The translations under genes and the position numbers were made by a program. Shown here one piece after another: positions 39,678-47,924 of a stretch of 64,000 nucleotides of DNA (positions within the stretch are counted from its first letter, which is position 1; each line of letters opens with the position of its first letter). Source of the DNA: a virus; IMG/VR virus record IMGVR_UViG_3300032050_000029, positions 57,979-121,978 of that record, one strand, 5' to 3'. Under the pieces are notes generated by a model. That model saw only the letters and a list, made by a program, of their open reading frames with translations. It ran no database searches and was not told the DNA's origin.

Positions 39678-40793
39678 TTAACACATAACTGGTGACCAGA
39701 TGTCATTGTATAACCAGTCTTGGAATGCAGCATGATCTTGAGCATCCCACCAGTTAAGAAAACATTTATAATCAACCCAAACGCTAGAGTCCTGGAATAT
39801 ACCATCAACTATAGTGGAATAGAATGCTTGAAAGTCAAAGCAGTATTGTTGTGCTAATGCATTAAACCAGTCAAGGGTACTTCCGTATCTATTATCAGTT
39901 ACCCCACAAGGATTCGAACCGTCAAAGAATTGCTTAAAATTACTATCGCTAGGTGTTTTTACGGTCTGAGTAAAGAAAAACTGTGGGAGTTCCCAACCTG
40001 CTTTAGTGGTTGTGCCAAAGAAATCAGGTCTTCCATCTATAATGGCTTTAATGTCATTAGTGTTTACAAATCTAGTGCCTTCCCATGCATTTGGAACATA
40101 AGATAATGTCATATTAGGAATAGGAACACCGGTATCCTCAACACGAAGATATGCGCCTTCCTGATTAGAGTATGGAACATATGATCTAACAATTGTTTTG
40201 GTTGCAGTAGTAGGCCAGTTACCTATAGAATAAAATGGGGTTTGTGGTGCTTTAGTAAATGTATATTGTTGAATACCATAACCAAAAGGGACATTGCCAT
40301 AAGATGTGGCATTTAACCATGTAGCTACATCAAGAAGATCATCAAACCTAGTTGCCTGATTTTCATTAGAAACAAGGTAAACTTCCCAGGATGCTGGAGC
40401 AGCACCAGGATTTATCACATAAATGTAGGCGCCTAGATCAAATGAATATAGGATAGCTGTTCTATCTAATGTATTTGATGATTTTGCACCACCTGCAACA
40501 TTCGGTGTGGGTGCAGCCCCAAATGAAGTAGATCCAACCGGATCAGAAAAGAACTTATCCTTAATTTCATATCCATTTGCTGCATCAAAAAGTGTCTTTG
40601 ATTCATCACCCCATTGGTTAGGATACCAGTATGTAGAAGGTATCTGTGCATCGAGTGTATTAAGATTTGTGTATCTTGTTGCGTTATCAGCAATTTCAAC
40701 AGTATCACCCCTAACACCTAATACGGTATTGTCTACTTTAAGCCATCTTCCAGCGTCTTTTGCTTTTATAACGGCTGCTCTATTTACTGCCAT
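39678..40793 (-). CDS. Capsid-associated / decoration protein candidate
   Basis: A 371-residue aromatic-rich, beta-type protein. The middle (residues about 115-185: RTAILYSFDLGAYIYVINPGAA...) is a paralogue of the whole 82-residue product of the next gene upstream. The N-terminus (AVNRAAVIKAKDAGRWLKVDNTVL) and C-terminus (Trp-rich) are unique. It lies between two terminators directly after the major capsid region and has its own late motif, so it is a single-gene late unit. Outer decoration (Hoc/Soc-like) or fibre role is inferred. Confidence 0.5.
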   Translation of the reverse strand: MAVNRAAVIKAKDAGRWLKVDNTVLGVRGDTVEIADNATRYTNLNTLDAQIPSTYWYPNQWGDESKTLFDAANGYEIKDKFFSDPVGSTSFGAAPTPNVAGGAKSSNTLDRTAILYSFDLGAYIYVINPGAAPASWEVYLVSNENQATRFDDLLDVATWLNATSYGNVPFGYGIQQYTFTKAPQTPFYSIGNWPTTATKTIVRSYVPYSNQEGAYLRVEDTGVPIPNMTLSYVPNAWEGTRFVNTNDIKAIIDGRPDFFGTTTKAGWELPQFFFTQTVKTPSDSNFKQFFDGSNPCGVTDNRYGSTLDWFNALAQQYCFDFQAFYSTIVDGIFQDSSVWVDYKCFLNWWDAQDHAAFQDWLYNDIWSPVMC

Positions 40794-40808
40794 AATCTAA
40801 TTTTTATT

Positions 40809-40818
40809 TTTATATATC
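40809..40818 (-). promoter_or_regulatory. Late-type promoter GATATATAAA (371-residue gene)
   Basis: GATATATAAAAATAAAA on the minus strand, 15 bases before the 371-residue gene. Confidence 0.5.
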
Positions 40819-40845
40819 TTTTAGGAGTAAAAATTTTAAAGAGGA

Positions 40846-41094
40846 TTATGCTGCAAAGTATAGCCATTGGATTTCCCAAGGGTATGCATTTATAGTAGGA
40901 TCACCAATAGGTGTATCAGTTAAATAGTATTGAAGTTCCACGATGTTAACCCATTTAGTAGCACCATTAGGATTCGTAACCCATGTCCAAGTAACCGCCG
41001 AAGGATCACCACCAATGGTGCCAGGATCTATTGCAATGTATTTATCTTGGCTAAAATTATAAAGAACAGCTGCGCGGTAAACTCCTTGTGACAT
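40846..41094 (-). CDS. Small virion protein paralogous to domain of 39678-40793
   Basis: An 82-residue beta-rich protein: YRAAVLYNFSQDKYIAIDPGTIGG, then WVTNPNGATKWVNIVELQYYL and AYPWEIQWLYF. Same succession of motifs as residues about 115-185 of the next gene. Own late motif 14 bases upstream and a terminator just beyond that, so it is expressed separately from the capsid gene. Function inferred as decoration protein. Confidence 0.55.
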   Translation of the reverse strand: MSQGVYRAAVLYNFSQDKYIAIDPGTIGGDPSAVTWTWVTNPNGATKWVNIVELQYYLTDTPIGDPTINAYPWEIQWLYFAA

Positions 41095-41108
41095 ATTGTT
41101 ATTTTTGT

Positions 41109-41118
41109 TTTATATATT
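41109..41118 (-). promoter_or_regulatory. Late-type promoter AATATATAAA (82-residue gene)
   Basis: TTAATATATAAAACA on the minus strand, between the capsid terminator and the 82-residue gene, 14 bases before its start. Confidence 0.55.
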
Positions 41119-41121
41119 AAG

Positions 41122-41153
41122 AAAAAAAAAAGGTCCGCCGAAGCGGACCTTTT
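41122..41153 (-). terminator. Rho-independent terminator after major capsid gene
   Basis: AAAAGGTCCGC-TTCG-GCGGACCTTT followed by a run of T on the minus strand, 22 bases after the capsid stop. Same UUCG-loop design as the one at 39626. Confidence 0.87.
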
Positions 41154-41175
41154 CAAACAGTATGATTACTATTGA

Positions 41176-42891
41176 TTAGATAATATCAACTCCGTTGAAG
41201 TTGAAGTTCAATACATAGTACATAGTTTGTGGGTGGAATCCAGCGTCTACTAAGTCGAATCTAGATTTAACCGCGATTTTAGGAGCCATAGTTCCTTCTG
41301 CGATTGTCTCAACAGATTCAGCCATTAAGTAAGGCATGAATACTAAACCAGGAGAGTTACCATCACCTTTACGACCTACAGCGATCTTAACATCGTTAAA
41401 GTCTCTGTTTGGATCTACATAAACAGTAACACCTGCGATAGCTCCGATTGGGTAAAGAGAACCACCAGCTTGGTTAACTGTGTTAGAAAGAGGATAAGCA
41501 ACGAATCCAGCGATGTCCTGAAGAGCAGATGCCATCTTACCGCCAGTTACAGCGAAAGTAGCAGGTCCTCTACGGCCACGAGTAGCGATCAAGTTAGAAG
41601 CAGCAAGAACCTTAGTAAGGATTCTACGTTGCAATGTACCTTGAGTTTCGCCACCACCACCAACTGATACAGAAGTAACAGTTACAGAGCGGTTAACGCC
41701 AGTATTGTCAGTTCCAAGAGGAATAGTAACAGCACCGGTAGCACCAGTAGTAAATGCAGCTGAAAGAACAGTAGCGTCTACTTGAGATACTTGGTAAGCG
41801 TTAGTTACGCCATTCTTGAAGATTCTATCCAAGATATACTTGTTGATAGATTGAGTTAATTCATTAACCAATACAGCTTCTACTTGAGCAACTGCATCGA
41901 TACCGAATTGCTTAAGATCTTGTACTTGTTCGCGAGTTACAGCGGCAGCAACTTGATAAGTTTTAGCGGCAACTGATTTGTTGAACAATGATAGACCCAT
42001 GATGTTATCTGGAGTAGATTCTCCATCTCCTCTTTGATAAGGATCAGTACTGTTAATAGATTCAGCGAAAGAAGGAACACCTGTAGCAGGGTTGTTCTCA
42101 GCGAATGCATTACCAGAGAAACCAACGATGTGGTCTTCTAAAGCTTTAACTAATTCAGGAGCTCCGTCAAAGTTAACACGAACTACAGTTAGAGGATCAT
42201 CAGAATAACCATCAGTAGCTGCAGTGATTGCAGTATAGATTGGCTGATAACCTTCTTCACCTTGTGCAAAAGGATCAGCACCTTGAGCTTGGTCAGTTCC
42301 TTTACCTCTTACGCGGAAAATAGGATAACCATCGATACGAGACTTACCAACGAAAGTTAATTCGTATGCACCGAAGCTACCAGTACCAACGTAAAGAAGA
42401 TCGTTAACTGCTAAGTCACCACCAGTAGCGATAGTTAAAGGAACTTTGATCATTAAAGGAGCAGAGTTACCGTTAATACCACCAGCAGTAGTTACACGAC
42501 CACCACCATATACAAAGTCTAGGTAAGTAAGAACTCCCATAGGACCTTGCATAGGAACTACAGGTACAAGATCAAGACCTACAGTCTGAGCAGCTACTTG
42601 CATAGCAAGTGGCAACAAAGAGAATGGTCTATCACCAGAACCTGGGGCCTGAGAATAGAAAGCGTTCAATGTAGTAGGATCTCCAGGGAAAGTAGGAGCG
42701 CCCATTGATTGAACGTTCATGTTTGGATTGAGGTGTACAGTATTGTAAACACTTTCATTAAGGTTATGGTAATGGCAATACTTAGACATCCAAGATAACT
42801 TAGACTTCTCAGTGATACCAGTAGCCTCCTCAATGATAGGTGCCCACGTCTTTTGTACTTCAGCCTCATTAATTAAATGATTTGCGTACAT
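41176..42891 (-). CDS. 23: Major capsid protein (gp23-like)
   Basis: A 571-residue HK97-fold protein of the gp23 type. The N-terminal delta domain is cut in T4; possible sites here are INE/A at residue 9 and LNE/S at 46 (HNLNESVYN). The P-domain phrases TYQVAAAVTREQVQDLKQFGIDAVAQVEAVLVNELTQSINKYIL and FVAYPLSNTVNQAGGSLYPIGAIAGVTVYVDPN follow the family. It forms the hexamers of the head, with folding probably helped by the GroES-like protein. GC content is visibly higher than the neighbours, usual for a highly expressed gene. It ends at a strong terminator. Confidence 0.93.
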   Translation of the reverse strand: MYANHLINEAEVQKTWAPIIEEATGITEKSKLSWMSKYCHYHNLNESVYNTVHLNPNMNVQSMGAPTFPGDPTTLNAFYSQAPGSGDRPFSLLPLAMQVAAQTVGLDLVPVVPMQGPMGVLTYLDFVYGGGRVTTAGGINGNSAPLMIKVPLTIATGGDLAVNDLLYVGTGSFGAYELTFVGKSRIDGYPIFRVRGKGTDQAQGADPFAQGEEGYQPIYTAITAATDGYSDDPLTVVRVNFDGAPELVKALEDHIVGFSGNAFAENNPATGVPSFAESINSTDPYQRGDGESTPDNIMGLSLFNKSVAAKTYQVAAAVTREQVQDLKQFGIDAVAQVEAVLVNELTQSINKYILDRIFKNGVTNAYQVSQVDATVLSAAFTTGATGAVTIPLGTDNTGVNRSVTVTSVSVGGGGETQGTLQRRILTKVLAASNLIATRGRRGPATFAVTGGKMASALQDIAGFVAYPLSNTVNQAGGSLYPIGAIAGVTVYVDPNRDFNDVKIAVGRKGDGNSPGLVFMPYLMAESVETIAEGTMAPKIAVKSRFDLVDAGFHPQTMYYVLNFNFNGVDII

Positions 42892-42966
42892 TTTGTTTTT
42901 TGTTTTTTTATTTGTTTTTATTAATCAATCTGTAGCTCTTTGCTTCTTAGCTATTAGATTATATTT

Positions 42967-42976
42967 TTTATATATT
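42967..42976 (-). promoter_or_regulatory. Late-type promoter AATATATAAA (major capsid)
   Basis: ATAATATATAAAAAA on the minus strand, 75 bases before the capsid start, giving a much longer leader than other late genes. The leader is A-rich before the ATG. Confidence 0.55.
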
Positions 42977-44705
42977 ATCGTCCTAAGTTGAATTTTACTC
43001 TATTAACTAGGTCATTAGCAAAAGATTCATTTACTAAAGGCTCCTTAGGTGCAGCGGCCTCAGCAGCTGTTTTACTTTCATTAATTTGTTCTAATTCCAT
43101 TTGAGATGGTCTTAGATCTCTGGTTCCCCAGAAGTTATTAATGGCGTAAGGAGTAGTTAAGGTATAGAACTTAGATTCTGCAATAATTTGATTCTTACGA
43201 GATTCTGATAAAGCTTCCCATTTAGCAGAGAATTTCTCAGGCATATCAGCAATAAAATTCAATTCTCTCTTCTTTTCAATAAATGAAGATTCCCATATAT
43301 TTTCAGCCTGAACAGTTGACATAATTGGTTTAGCATTCATTGATTCAACAATCATTTTCTGCTTTTCTTCAGAAAGTGAATTAAATTCATTTTTCTTAGA
43401 TTCAGAAAGGAAGTTCATAAAATGCATTTCAGTAACAACCTTAGTTTTGGCTTCAGCCTTTGCAATTAATTTATTTAAGGCTTCTTCTATTGAATCTTTA
43501 TATTCTTTCTTATCGGATTCTTTTTCTTCATTCTTAGATCCACAAGATCCTTCATGAACTTCACCGCATTTTTCACAAGTAGCTTCTTCAGATACTTCGG
43601 ATTCATTAATAGCAGAACCTTCAACCGTGTTTACATTTTCTGCAATGTATTCAGCATATTTAATACTCTTTCTTAAACCTTCAGCAAGGTGTTCAGAGTA
43701 TGCAATGTTTTGATCAACCTTTTCAGCAACATATTCGGAATACTCAATTCCTTTTTCAAGGTTCTCTCCTAAATAGTTTGCATATTGAATTCCCTTATCA
43801 GCTTTTTCAGCAACATGTTCAGCATATTGAATTGAGTTATCCAATTCTTCAGCAAGGTATGTCGTATAATTCTTAATCTTATCTACATTTTCAGCTAGAT
43901 AGTCAGAATAAGAAATACTCTTATCAAGGTTTTCAGAAAGATACTCGGCATAATCGCTTAACTGATTTACCTTTTCTCCAATATGTTCACTGTACTTAAT
44001 AAGTTTTTCAACGATTTCAGTATTGTCTGAATTTGCGGATTCTTTTACATTATTTAATACGCCTTGAACATATTCGGTGTATTTTTGAAAATCCTCAACG
44101 GTTACAAAATTTTGATTTTCCATTGTTGGTTCTTTTTTATCTTCTGTATTTTTAGTTTCTTCCATTTCATAAATGAATAAAGTAGGGTCGGCATCAAATC
44201 CGTAAGATTCGTTAACCCTTGATAATTCTGCATTTTCAAATCCAGGATCTGCAACTAGGTCATATGTAAAAAACTTCTTAATCTTTACTTTACCGTTTTC
44301 ATCAACAGTTCCAGCGGCACGACTTGAAATATGAAGAGGAATACCGTCCTTAATTAAAGCCTGTGCTTCTTTACCCTTTGTAGTATTTAATAAACGAACT
44401 CTTCCAACAACTTGTTTGTTTTCGGAATCGTACTTTAAAGATTCTATTACATGGGATACGTTAGAGAGACTAATATCAAAATCTTTTGGGTGGTCTAATT
44501 CACCTAAAAGTTTGTTTGTCTTTACCTTTTCTTGGAGTTCATTAATATGAGGTAAAACTTCCTTTTCCTCATAAATTCTGTTATTCTTATTACGAACACC
44601 GAACTCAGTAAAAACGCCTTCTAATACGACGGCGCCATCATCATCTGTCTTAAATGATAAATTAGACTGTGATCTCTCAAGAATTAATAGTTTTTTTCCT
44701 GACAT
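42975..44705 (-). CDS. 21-like: Prohead protease fused to scaffold-like repeat region (gp21/gp22-type)
   Basis: A 576-residue protein. Residues 1-175 match the prohead protease family of gp21: LEGVFTEFGVRNKNNRIYEE, LGELDHPKDFDISLSNVSHVIESL (catalytic His region) and PLHISSRAAGTV (catalytic Ser region). Residues about 205-365 hold ten 14-residue repeats of the form YxxYxxExxxxxxx. Then comes a CEKCGEVHEGSCG cluster and a helical C-terminal 170 residues. In T4 protease (gp21) and scaffold (gp22) are separate genes. Many L-x-E sites in the repeats suggest self-cleavage into small core peptides. Confidence 0.8.
   Translation of the reverse strand: MSGKKLLILERSQSNLSFKTDDDGAVVLEGVFTEFGVRNKNNRIYEEKEVLPHINELQEKVKTNKLLGELDHPKDFDISLSNVSHVIESLKYDSENKQVVGRVRLLNTTKGKEAQALIKDGIPLHISSRAAGTVDENGKVKIKKFFTYDLVADPGFENAELSRVNESYGFDADPTLFIYEMEETKNTEDKKEPTMENQNFVTVEDFQKYTEYVQGVLNNVKESANSDNTEIVEKLIKYSEHIGEKVNQLSDYAEYLSENLDKSISYSDYLAENVDKIKNYTTYLAEELDNSIQYAEHVAEKADKGIQYANYLGENLEKGIEYSEYVAEKVDQNIAYSEHLAEGLRKSIKYAEYIAENVNTVEGSAINESEVSEEATCEKCGEVHEGSCGSKNEEKESDKKEYKDSIEEALNKLIAKAEAKTKVVTEMHFMNFLSESKKNEFNSLSEEKQKMIVESMNAKPIMSTVQAENIWESSFIEKKRELNFIADMPEKFSAKWEALSESRKNQIIAESKFYTLTTPYAINNFWGTRDLRPSQMELEQINESKTAAEAAAPKEPLVNESFANDLVNRVKFNLGR
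43607..44090 (-). repeat. Tandem 14-codon repeats in protease-scaffold gene
   Basis: Ten consecutive 42-base units, coding YAEYLSENLDKSIS, YSDYLAENVDKIKN and variants. The pitch of two heptads fits a long coiled coil, and the L/V-x-E at positions 5-7 recurs in most units. Confidence 0.75.
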
Positions 44706-44723
44706 CTTCTACTTGTTATTTGA

Positions 44724-44733
44724 TTTATATATT
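44724..44733 (-). promoter_or_regulatory. Late-type promoter AATATATAAA (protease-scaffold)
   Basis: GATAATATATAAATC on the minus strand, 18 bases before the protease-scaffold start. Confidence 0.55.
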
Positions 44734-44750
44734 ATCAACTTATAAAGTTT

Positions 44751-46400
44751 TTATCCTAAACCCGCCAATGGATCTTCTTCAATACCGCCTGCAGGCTTTT
44801 CTGGCTTAAAAAGTTTCTTATCGGCGCCTAAAAGAATCTTTTCAATATCTTCCTCAGTGTAACCTTGGGCCTTTAGATCAGATCTATCCTTAGCACGTTG
44901 ATTGGCTTTAAGGTCATCTTGTGTAAATCCTCCATACCTCTTAATTAACCATCCTAAGTCAAAATACGGTATTTCGGTCATATTTTCATCCATTATACTT
45001 AATTGGGTCTTCATATTACCAATAAAGTCTACTCTCTTGGTTTGAAGTTCCATTTCTTTCATTTCTTCAAATACGTTGTCCTTCATATACCTTAATGCCA
45101 ATCCAGCCTTAAATGCAATATCATTTTTAAGTTCTGGATGGTTAAGACACATTTGAAGATAAACAGGTTTGATTAAGATTTCCTGGAAAATTGATCTTAA
45201 GCGATCAATAAATTTAGAAAACTTAATTTCATCTCTTAACATACCACTTGCATCCATATCGTAGGTATTACCACCTTCTTTATCGAAACGTGAGAATGGA
45301 ATTTTTGAGGCAAGTTTAAGTTTATCAGCAAAGTATTTTAATGATTCGGTGTCTCCTAAATCAGGACCATCTCCTCCGATTGTACTAATCTCAGGTTGTT
45401 CGCCATCTTTAGAAGGTAACCAGTATTCCTTATTAAAAGGCATCATTGGTTTTCCGTTTGTTTGAATTTCTCCACTTTCATAATTGAAGTCTACTACTTC
45501 ACGATAAGAATTCATTAATTGGGCAAGGGATTGTTTTGCCCTCGTTTTAGATTTTCCACCGACCGGAATAATAAACTGTGTCTTAAACGAAGCATTAGAA
45601 ACAGCCCAGATAATTCTGGTAGTTTCCATAATTCTTAAAAGGTTAAAAGAGCGGATAAGTCTCTCAACATAAGAGATTCTCTGTGGTGAATTAACTTGTG
45701 AATATGAAAGATAAAGAATTTGAGAATCCCAAAGCTTTCTTTCCTTAGATCCGCCACCTTTATACTGAACCCACATTTTCTTTCCAGTTTCAGTATCTAA
45801 ACCTGGCATTAAAGAAATAGGATCTAGTTCTTTAAAGCCTATGATTTCGGTTTGCTTATCATTATAAACAATTTCAAATGCAAGATATCCATCAACCAAC
45901 CATTTTCTAAAATAGTTCCAAGGTTGGATAGCATCATTAAACCCAAAATAATTGTAAATGTTATTATAGATATCTCCAATTTCTTCTTCAATAGAATTAC
46001 TTATTTCTCCGTTAAATTCTGCATAAGCAAAATAGTTACTCTTATCAAATACTATTGCCTCATCGGTAACTACATCAAGGATATCTTCAATTTCATCTTG
46101 TACCGCAAAGGTTCTTAATTGATCTCTCTTCTTTTCATAATCTCTATCAAAGAATGAGATGTTCTTTTTAAGACTCGTATCGGTTAATGATAAGGCAGCA
46201 AATGCAGCATACATATCATCTGCATCGGATCCCATTGGATTCATTGTATAACCCATTGCATTTTCGGTAAAACCGATTGCTCTGGAATTACGAATGATCA
46301 TATCATCATATGCCATCCCAAGGTTAGAAAGATCTTTTAGAATCTTTCTTACTGGATTGGAGTCTGTAAGAGGACCTCTTCTATTTGTAAATCCTGCCAT
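44751..46400 (-). CDS. 20: Portal protein (gp20-like)
   Basis: A 549-residue protein with the T4 gp20 pattern: DEIEDILDVVTDEAIVFD, FNDAIQPWNYFRKWLVDGYLAFEIVYN, ILYLSYSQVNSPQRISYVERLIRSFNLLRIMETTRIIW, FIIPVGGKSKTRAKQSLAQLMNSYREVVDFNYESGEI and NTYDMDASGMLRDEIKFSKFI. It forms the twelve-subunit ring at one head vertex through which DNA passes and on which prohead assembly starts. Confidence 0.93.
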   Translation of the reverse strand: MAGFTNRRGPLTDSNPVRKILKDLSNLGMAYDDMIIRNSRAIGFTENAMGYTMNPMGSDADDMYAAFAALSLTDTSLKKNISFFDRDYEKKRDQLRTFAVQDEIEDILDVVTDEAIVFDKSNYFAYAEFNGEISNSIEEEIGDIYNNIYNYFGFNDAIQPWNYFRKWLVDGYLAFEIVYNDKQTEIIGFKELDPISLMPGLDTETGKKMWVQYKGGGSKERKLWDSQILYLSYSQVNSPQRISYVERLIRSFNLLRIMETTRIIWAVSNASFKTQFIIPVGGKSKTRAKQSLAQLMNSYREVVDFNYESGEIQTNGKPMMPFNKEYWLPSKDGEQPEISTIGGDGPDLGDTESLKYFADKLKLASKIPFSRFDKEGGNTYDMDASGMLRDEIKFSKFIDRLRSIFQEILIKPVYLQMCLNHPELKNDIAFKAGLALRYMKDNVFEEMKEMELQTKRVDFIGNMKTQLSIMDENMTEIPYFDLGWLIKRYGGFTQDDLKANQRAKDRSDLKAQGYTEEDIEKILLGADKKLFKPEKPAGGIEEDPLAGLG

Positions 46401-46417
46401 GTTTTATCATTTATTGT

Positions 46418-46427
46418 TTTATATATT
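46418..46427 (-). promoter_or_regulatory. Late-type promoter AATATATAAA (portal)
   Basis: CAGAATATATAAAAC on the minus strand, 17 bases before the portal start and overlapping the last codons of the 191-residue gene. Confidence 0.55.
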
Positions 46428-46994
46428 CTGGTAATATAAATCTTGCGCCTGTAAAATTGATCCACCAAAGAAAAAGTTATCATCATTAACAGCACCAAGG
46501 TACCAGTCTTCATAACCAATTATCTTTGGATCTTTCATACGATCTAATCTATATTGCCTAATTGCATATGTTAAGTTATATTTTCTACCTAATGACTTTT
46601 TAACGGCTTCATATGTAAAGTCTTTATTAAATGTTTGTTTTGCAACTTCTCCAGCATTATTAAATTGTCTTTCAAAGAAACCACTAAACGATTTTATGAT
46701 ATCTTCCATAAAAGGTATTCTTGCATCATAAGGAATGTAATGTAAATTAATTCCTAATTGATTTGTCATTGATCCAGGAACAGCACCTAATCCTATAACA
46801 ATAGGAAAGGTATCATAAAAAGTTTCATCTTCAGTAAAATACCTAAATGTATACATCCTACCTTGATCTAAAACGCCAGTTCCCTTAACACCCATTAATA
46901 ATAAATCCTTAGAGGATGCTTTAGAGGCCTTAGACTGACCTTTATTCTCAGCAATGTATAAATCTAAATCATCTGTAAAACTACCTATTATCAT
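46419..46994 (-). CDS. Conserved T4-like structural/assembly protein (LGINLHYIP)
   Basis: A 191-residue protein containing MYTFRYFTEDETFYDTFPIVIGLG and QLGINLHYIPYDARIPFMEDI, a combination seen in uncharacterised structural proteins of marine T4-like phages. C-terminal part is helical and Tyr-rich, ending ILQAQDLYYQNI. Lying between gp4 and the portal, a head-tail joining or head completion role is inferred. Its ATG follows the gp4 stop by one base (TAG-T-ATG). Confidence 0.55.
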   Translation of the reverse strand: MIIGSFTDDLDLYIAENKGQSKASKASSKDLLLMGVKGTGVLDQGRMYTFRYFTEDETFYDTFPIVIGLGAVPGSMTNQLGINLHYIPYDARIPFMEDIIKSFSGFFERQFNNAGEVAKQTFNKDFTYEAVKKSLGRKYNLTYAIRQYRLDRMKDPKIIGYEDWYLGAVNDDNFFFGGSILQAQDLYYQNI

Positions 46995-46995
46995 A

Positions 46996-47472
46996 CTAAA
47001 AAAGATTTGAGTCTTCGGTTAATAACATAACCTTAAAATTTCTTTGAGTTGCAGCTTTATTAAGAGCATCTGTTTTGCAAAGATTTCTAACATACGTTTC
47101 ATAGGCATACTTAAAGTTATCTATTGCTTTTTTGGTATTTCTTTTTGGTGGAGATGGTTTCTTTAATTGTTCTTTTGGCTTTATCTCTACCACATATTCT
47201 TCAACCAAACCCTCTTTATTCATTTTTACATAAAAGTCTGGATAATAGTTATGAAACTTATTATCCAAAACATTAAAGTATTTTATTGAAAAAGGTTCAG
47301 ACACCCAGCTAATTACATTTTCATTATGATCACACCAATGACAGAATTTTCTTTCCCACGAGCTTCTGTATATGATAGGCCCTGGTCCTATATACTTATG
47401 AGGATTGTGTGGTTTATAATAACCTTGTTTAAATCCTGATTTAGCCGTAGGTTTGACATTCTTTATACTCAT
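46996..47472 (-). CDS. 4: Head completion nuclease (gp4-like)
   Basis: A 158-residue protein resembling T4 gp4 (gp50): YRSSWERKFCHWCDHNENVISWVSEPFSIKYFN, then YYPDFYVKMNKEGLVEEYVVEIKP. The E...PD...E-x-K set is a TnsA/PD-(D/E)XK-type nuclease core. In T4 it is needed to finish DNA-filled heads. Starts MSIKNVKPTAKS; it follows the gp55-like gene by 10 bases. Confidence 0.87.
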   Translation of the reverse strand: MSIKNVKPTAKSGFKQGYYKPHNPHKYIGPGPIIYRSSWERKFCHWCDHNENVISWVSEPFSIKYFNVLDNKFHNYYPDFYVKMNKEGLVEEYVVEIKPKEQLKKPSPPKRNTKKAIDNFKYAYETYVRNLCKTDALNKAATQRNFKVMLLTEDSNLF

Positions 47473-47482
47473 TGGTATTATT

Positions 47483-47848
47483 CTAAATGGTATAAATTCC
47501 TTCCCCGTCAGAACTACCGTCTATTGAAACGGTTCCTGCATATTTCTTTGGATGTAATTTATTCCAACCTTTTGCAAATCCTCTTTTTGCGATCTCTGTA
47601 AAATATGCAAATGCATTTTCACTTTTATCTGGATTAAAGTTTCTCCAATAGCGGTAGAGATCCATATAAGCAAATGCTATACAATCTTCTCTATCAGCAG
47701 GATCGCGATATGTAAGCTTGGTTGAACATTTATCTGCTAATAACATTAAGAACTCTAAAGCCTTTGGTGTTAATTCATCGAGTTCTTTTGATTTACGTAT
47801 TTCGTCTAAAAGATCTCTATTATTTAAGTAATTCCTTTTTCTAGGCAT
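47483..47848 (-). CDS. 55: Late sigma factor (gp55-like)
   Basis: A 121-residue protein, shorter than T4 gp55 (185). It keeps NYLNNRDLLDEIRKSKEL at the N-terminus and the sigma region-2-like helices DREDCIAFAYMDLYRYWRNFNPDKSENAFAYFTEIAKRGFAKGWNKL. T4 gp55 directs host polymerase to TATAAATA late promoters without a -35 element. AATATATAAA/TATATAAATA motifs before virion genes in this window would be its targets. The C-terminal part that binds the gp45 clamp in T4 is not obvious. Confidence 0.75.
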   Translation of the reverse strand: MPRKRNYLNNRDLLDEIRKSKELDELTPKALEFLMLLADKCSTKLTYRDPADREDCIAFAYMDLYRYWRNFNPDKSENAFAYFTEIAKRGFAKGWNKLHPKKYAGTVSIDGSSDGEGIYTI

Positions 47849-47873
47849 AACCTGAACTGTTTTTTTATTATAT

Positions 47874-47906
47874 GCAAAAAAAGCCGACAGTTTACCTGTC
47901 AGCTTT
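47874..47906 (-). terminator. Rho-independent terminator before late sigma gene
   Basis: AAGCTGACAG-GTAAA-CTGTCGGCTT followed by T's on the minus strand. One pair is G-U on this strand but a mismatch on the other, which fixes its direction. The gp55-like gene has CATATAATAAAAA immediately after it. Confidence 0.8.
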
Positions 47907-47924
47907 TTATATAAAGGTTAGCGA

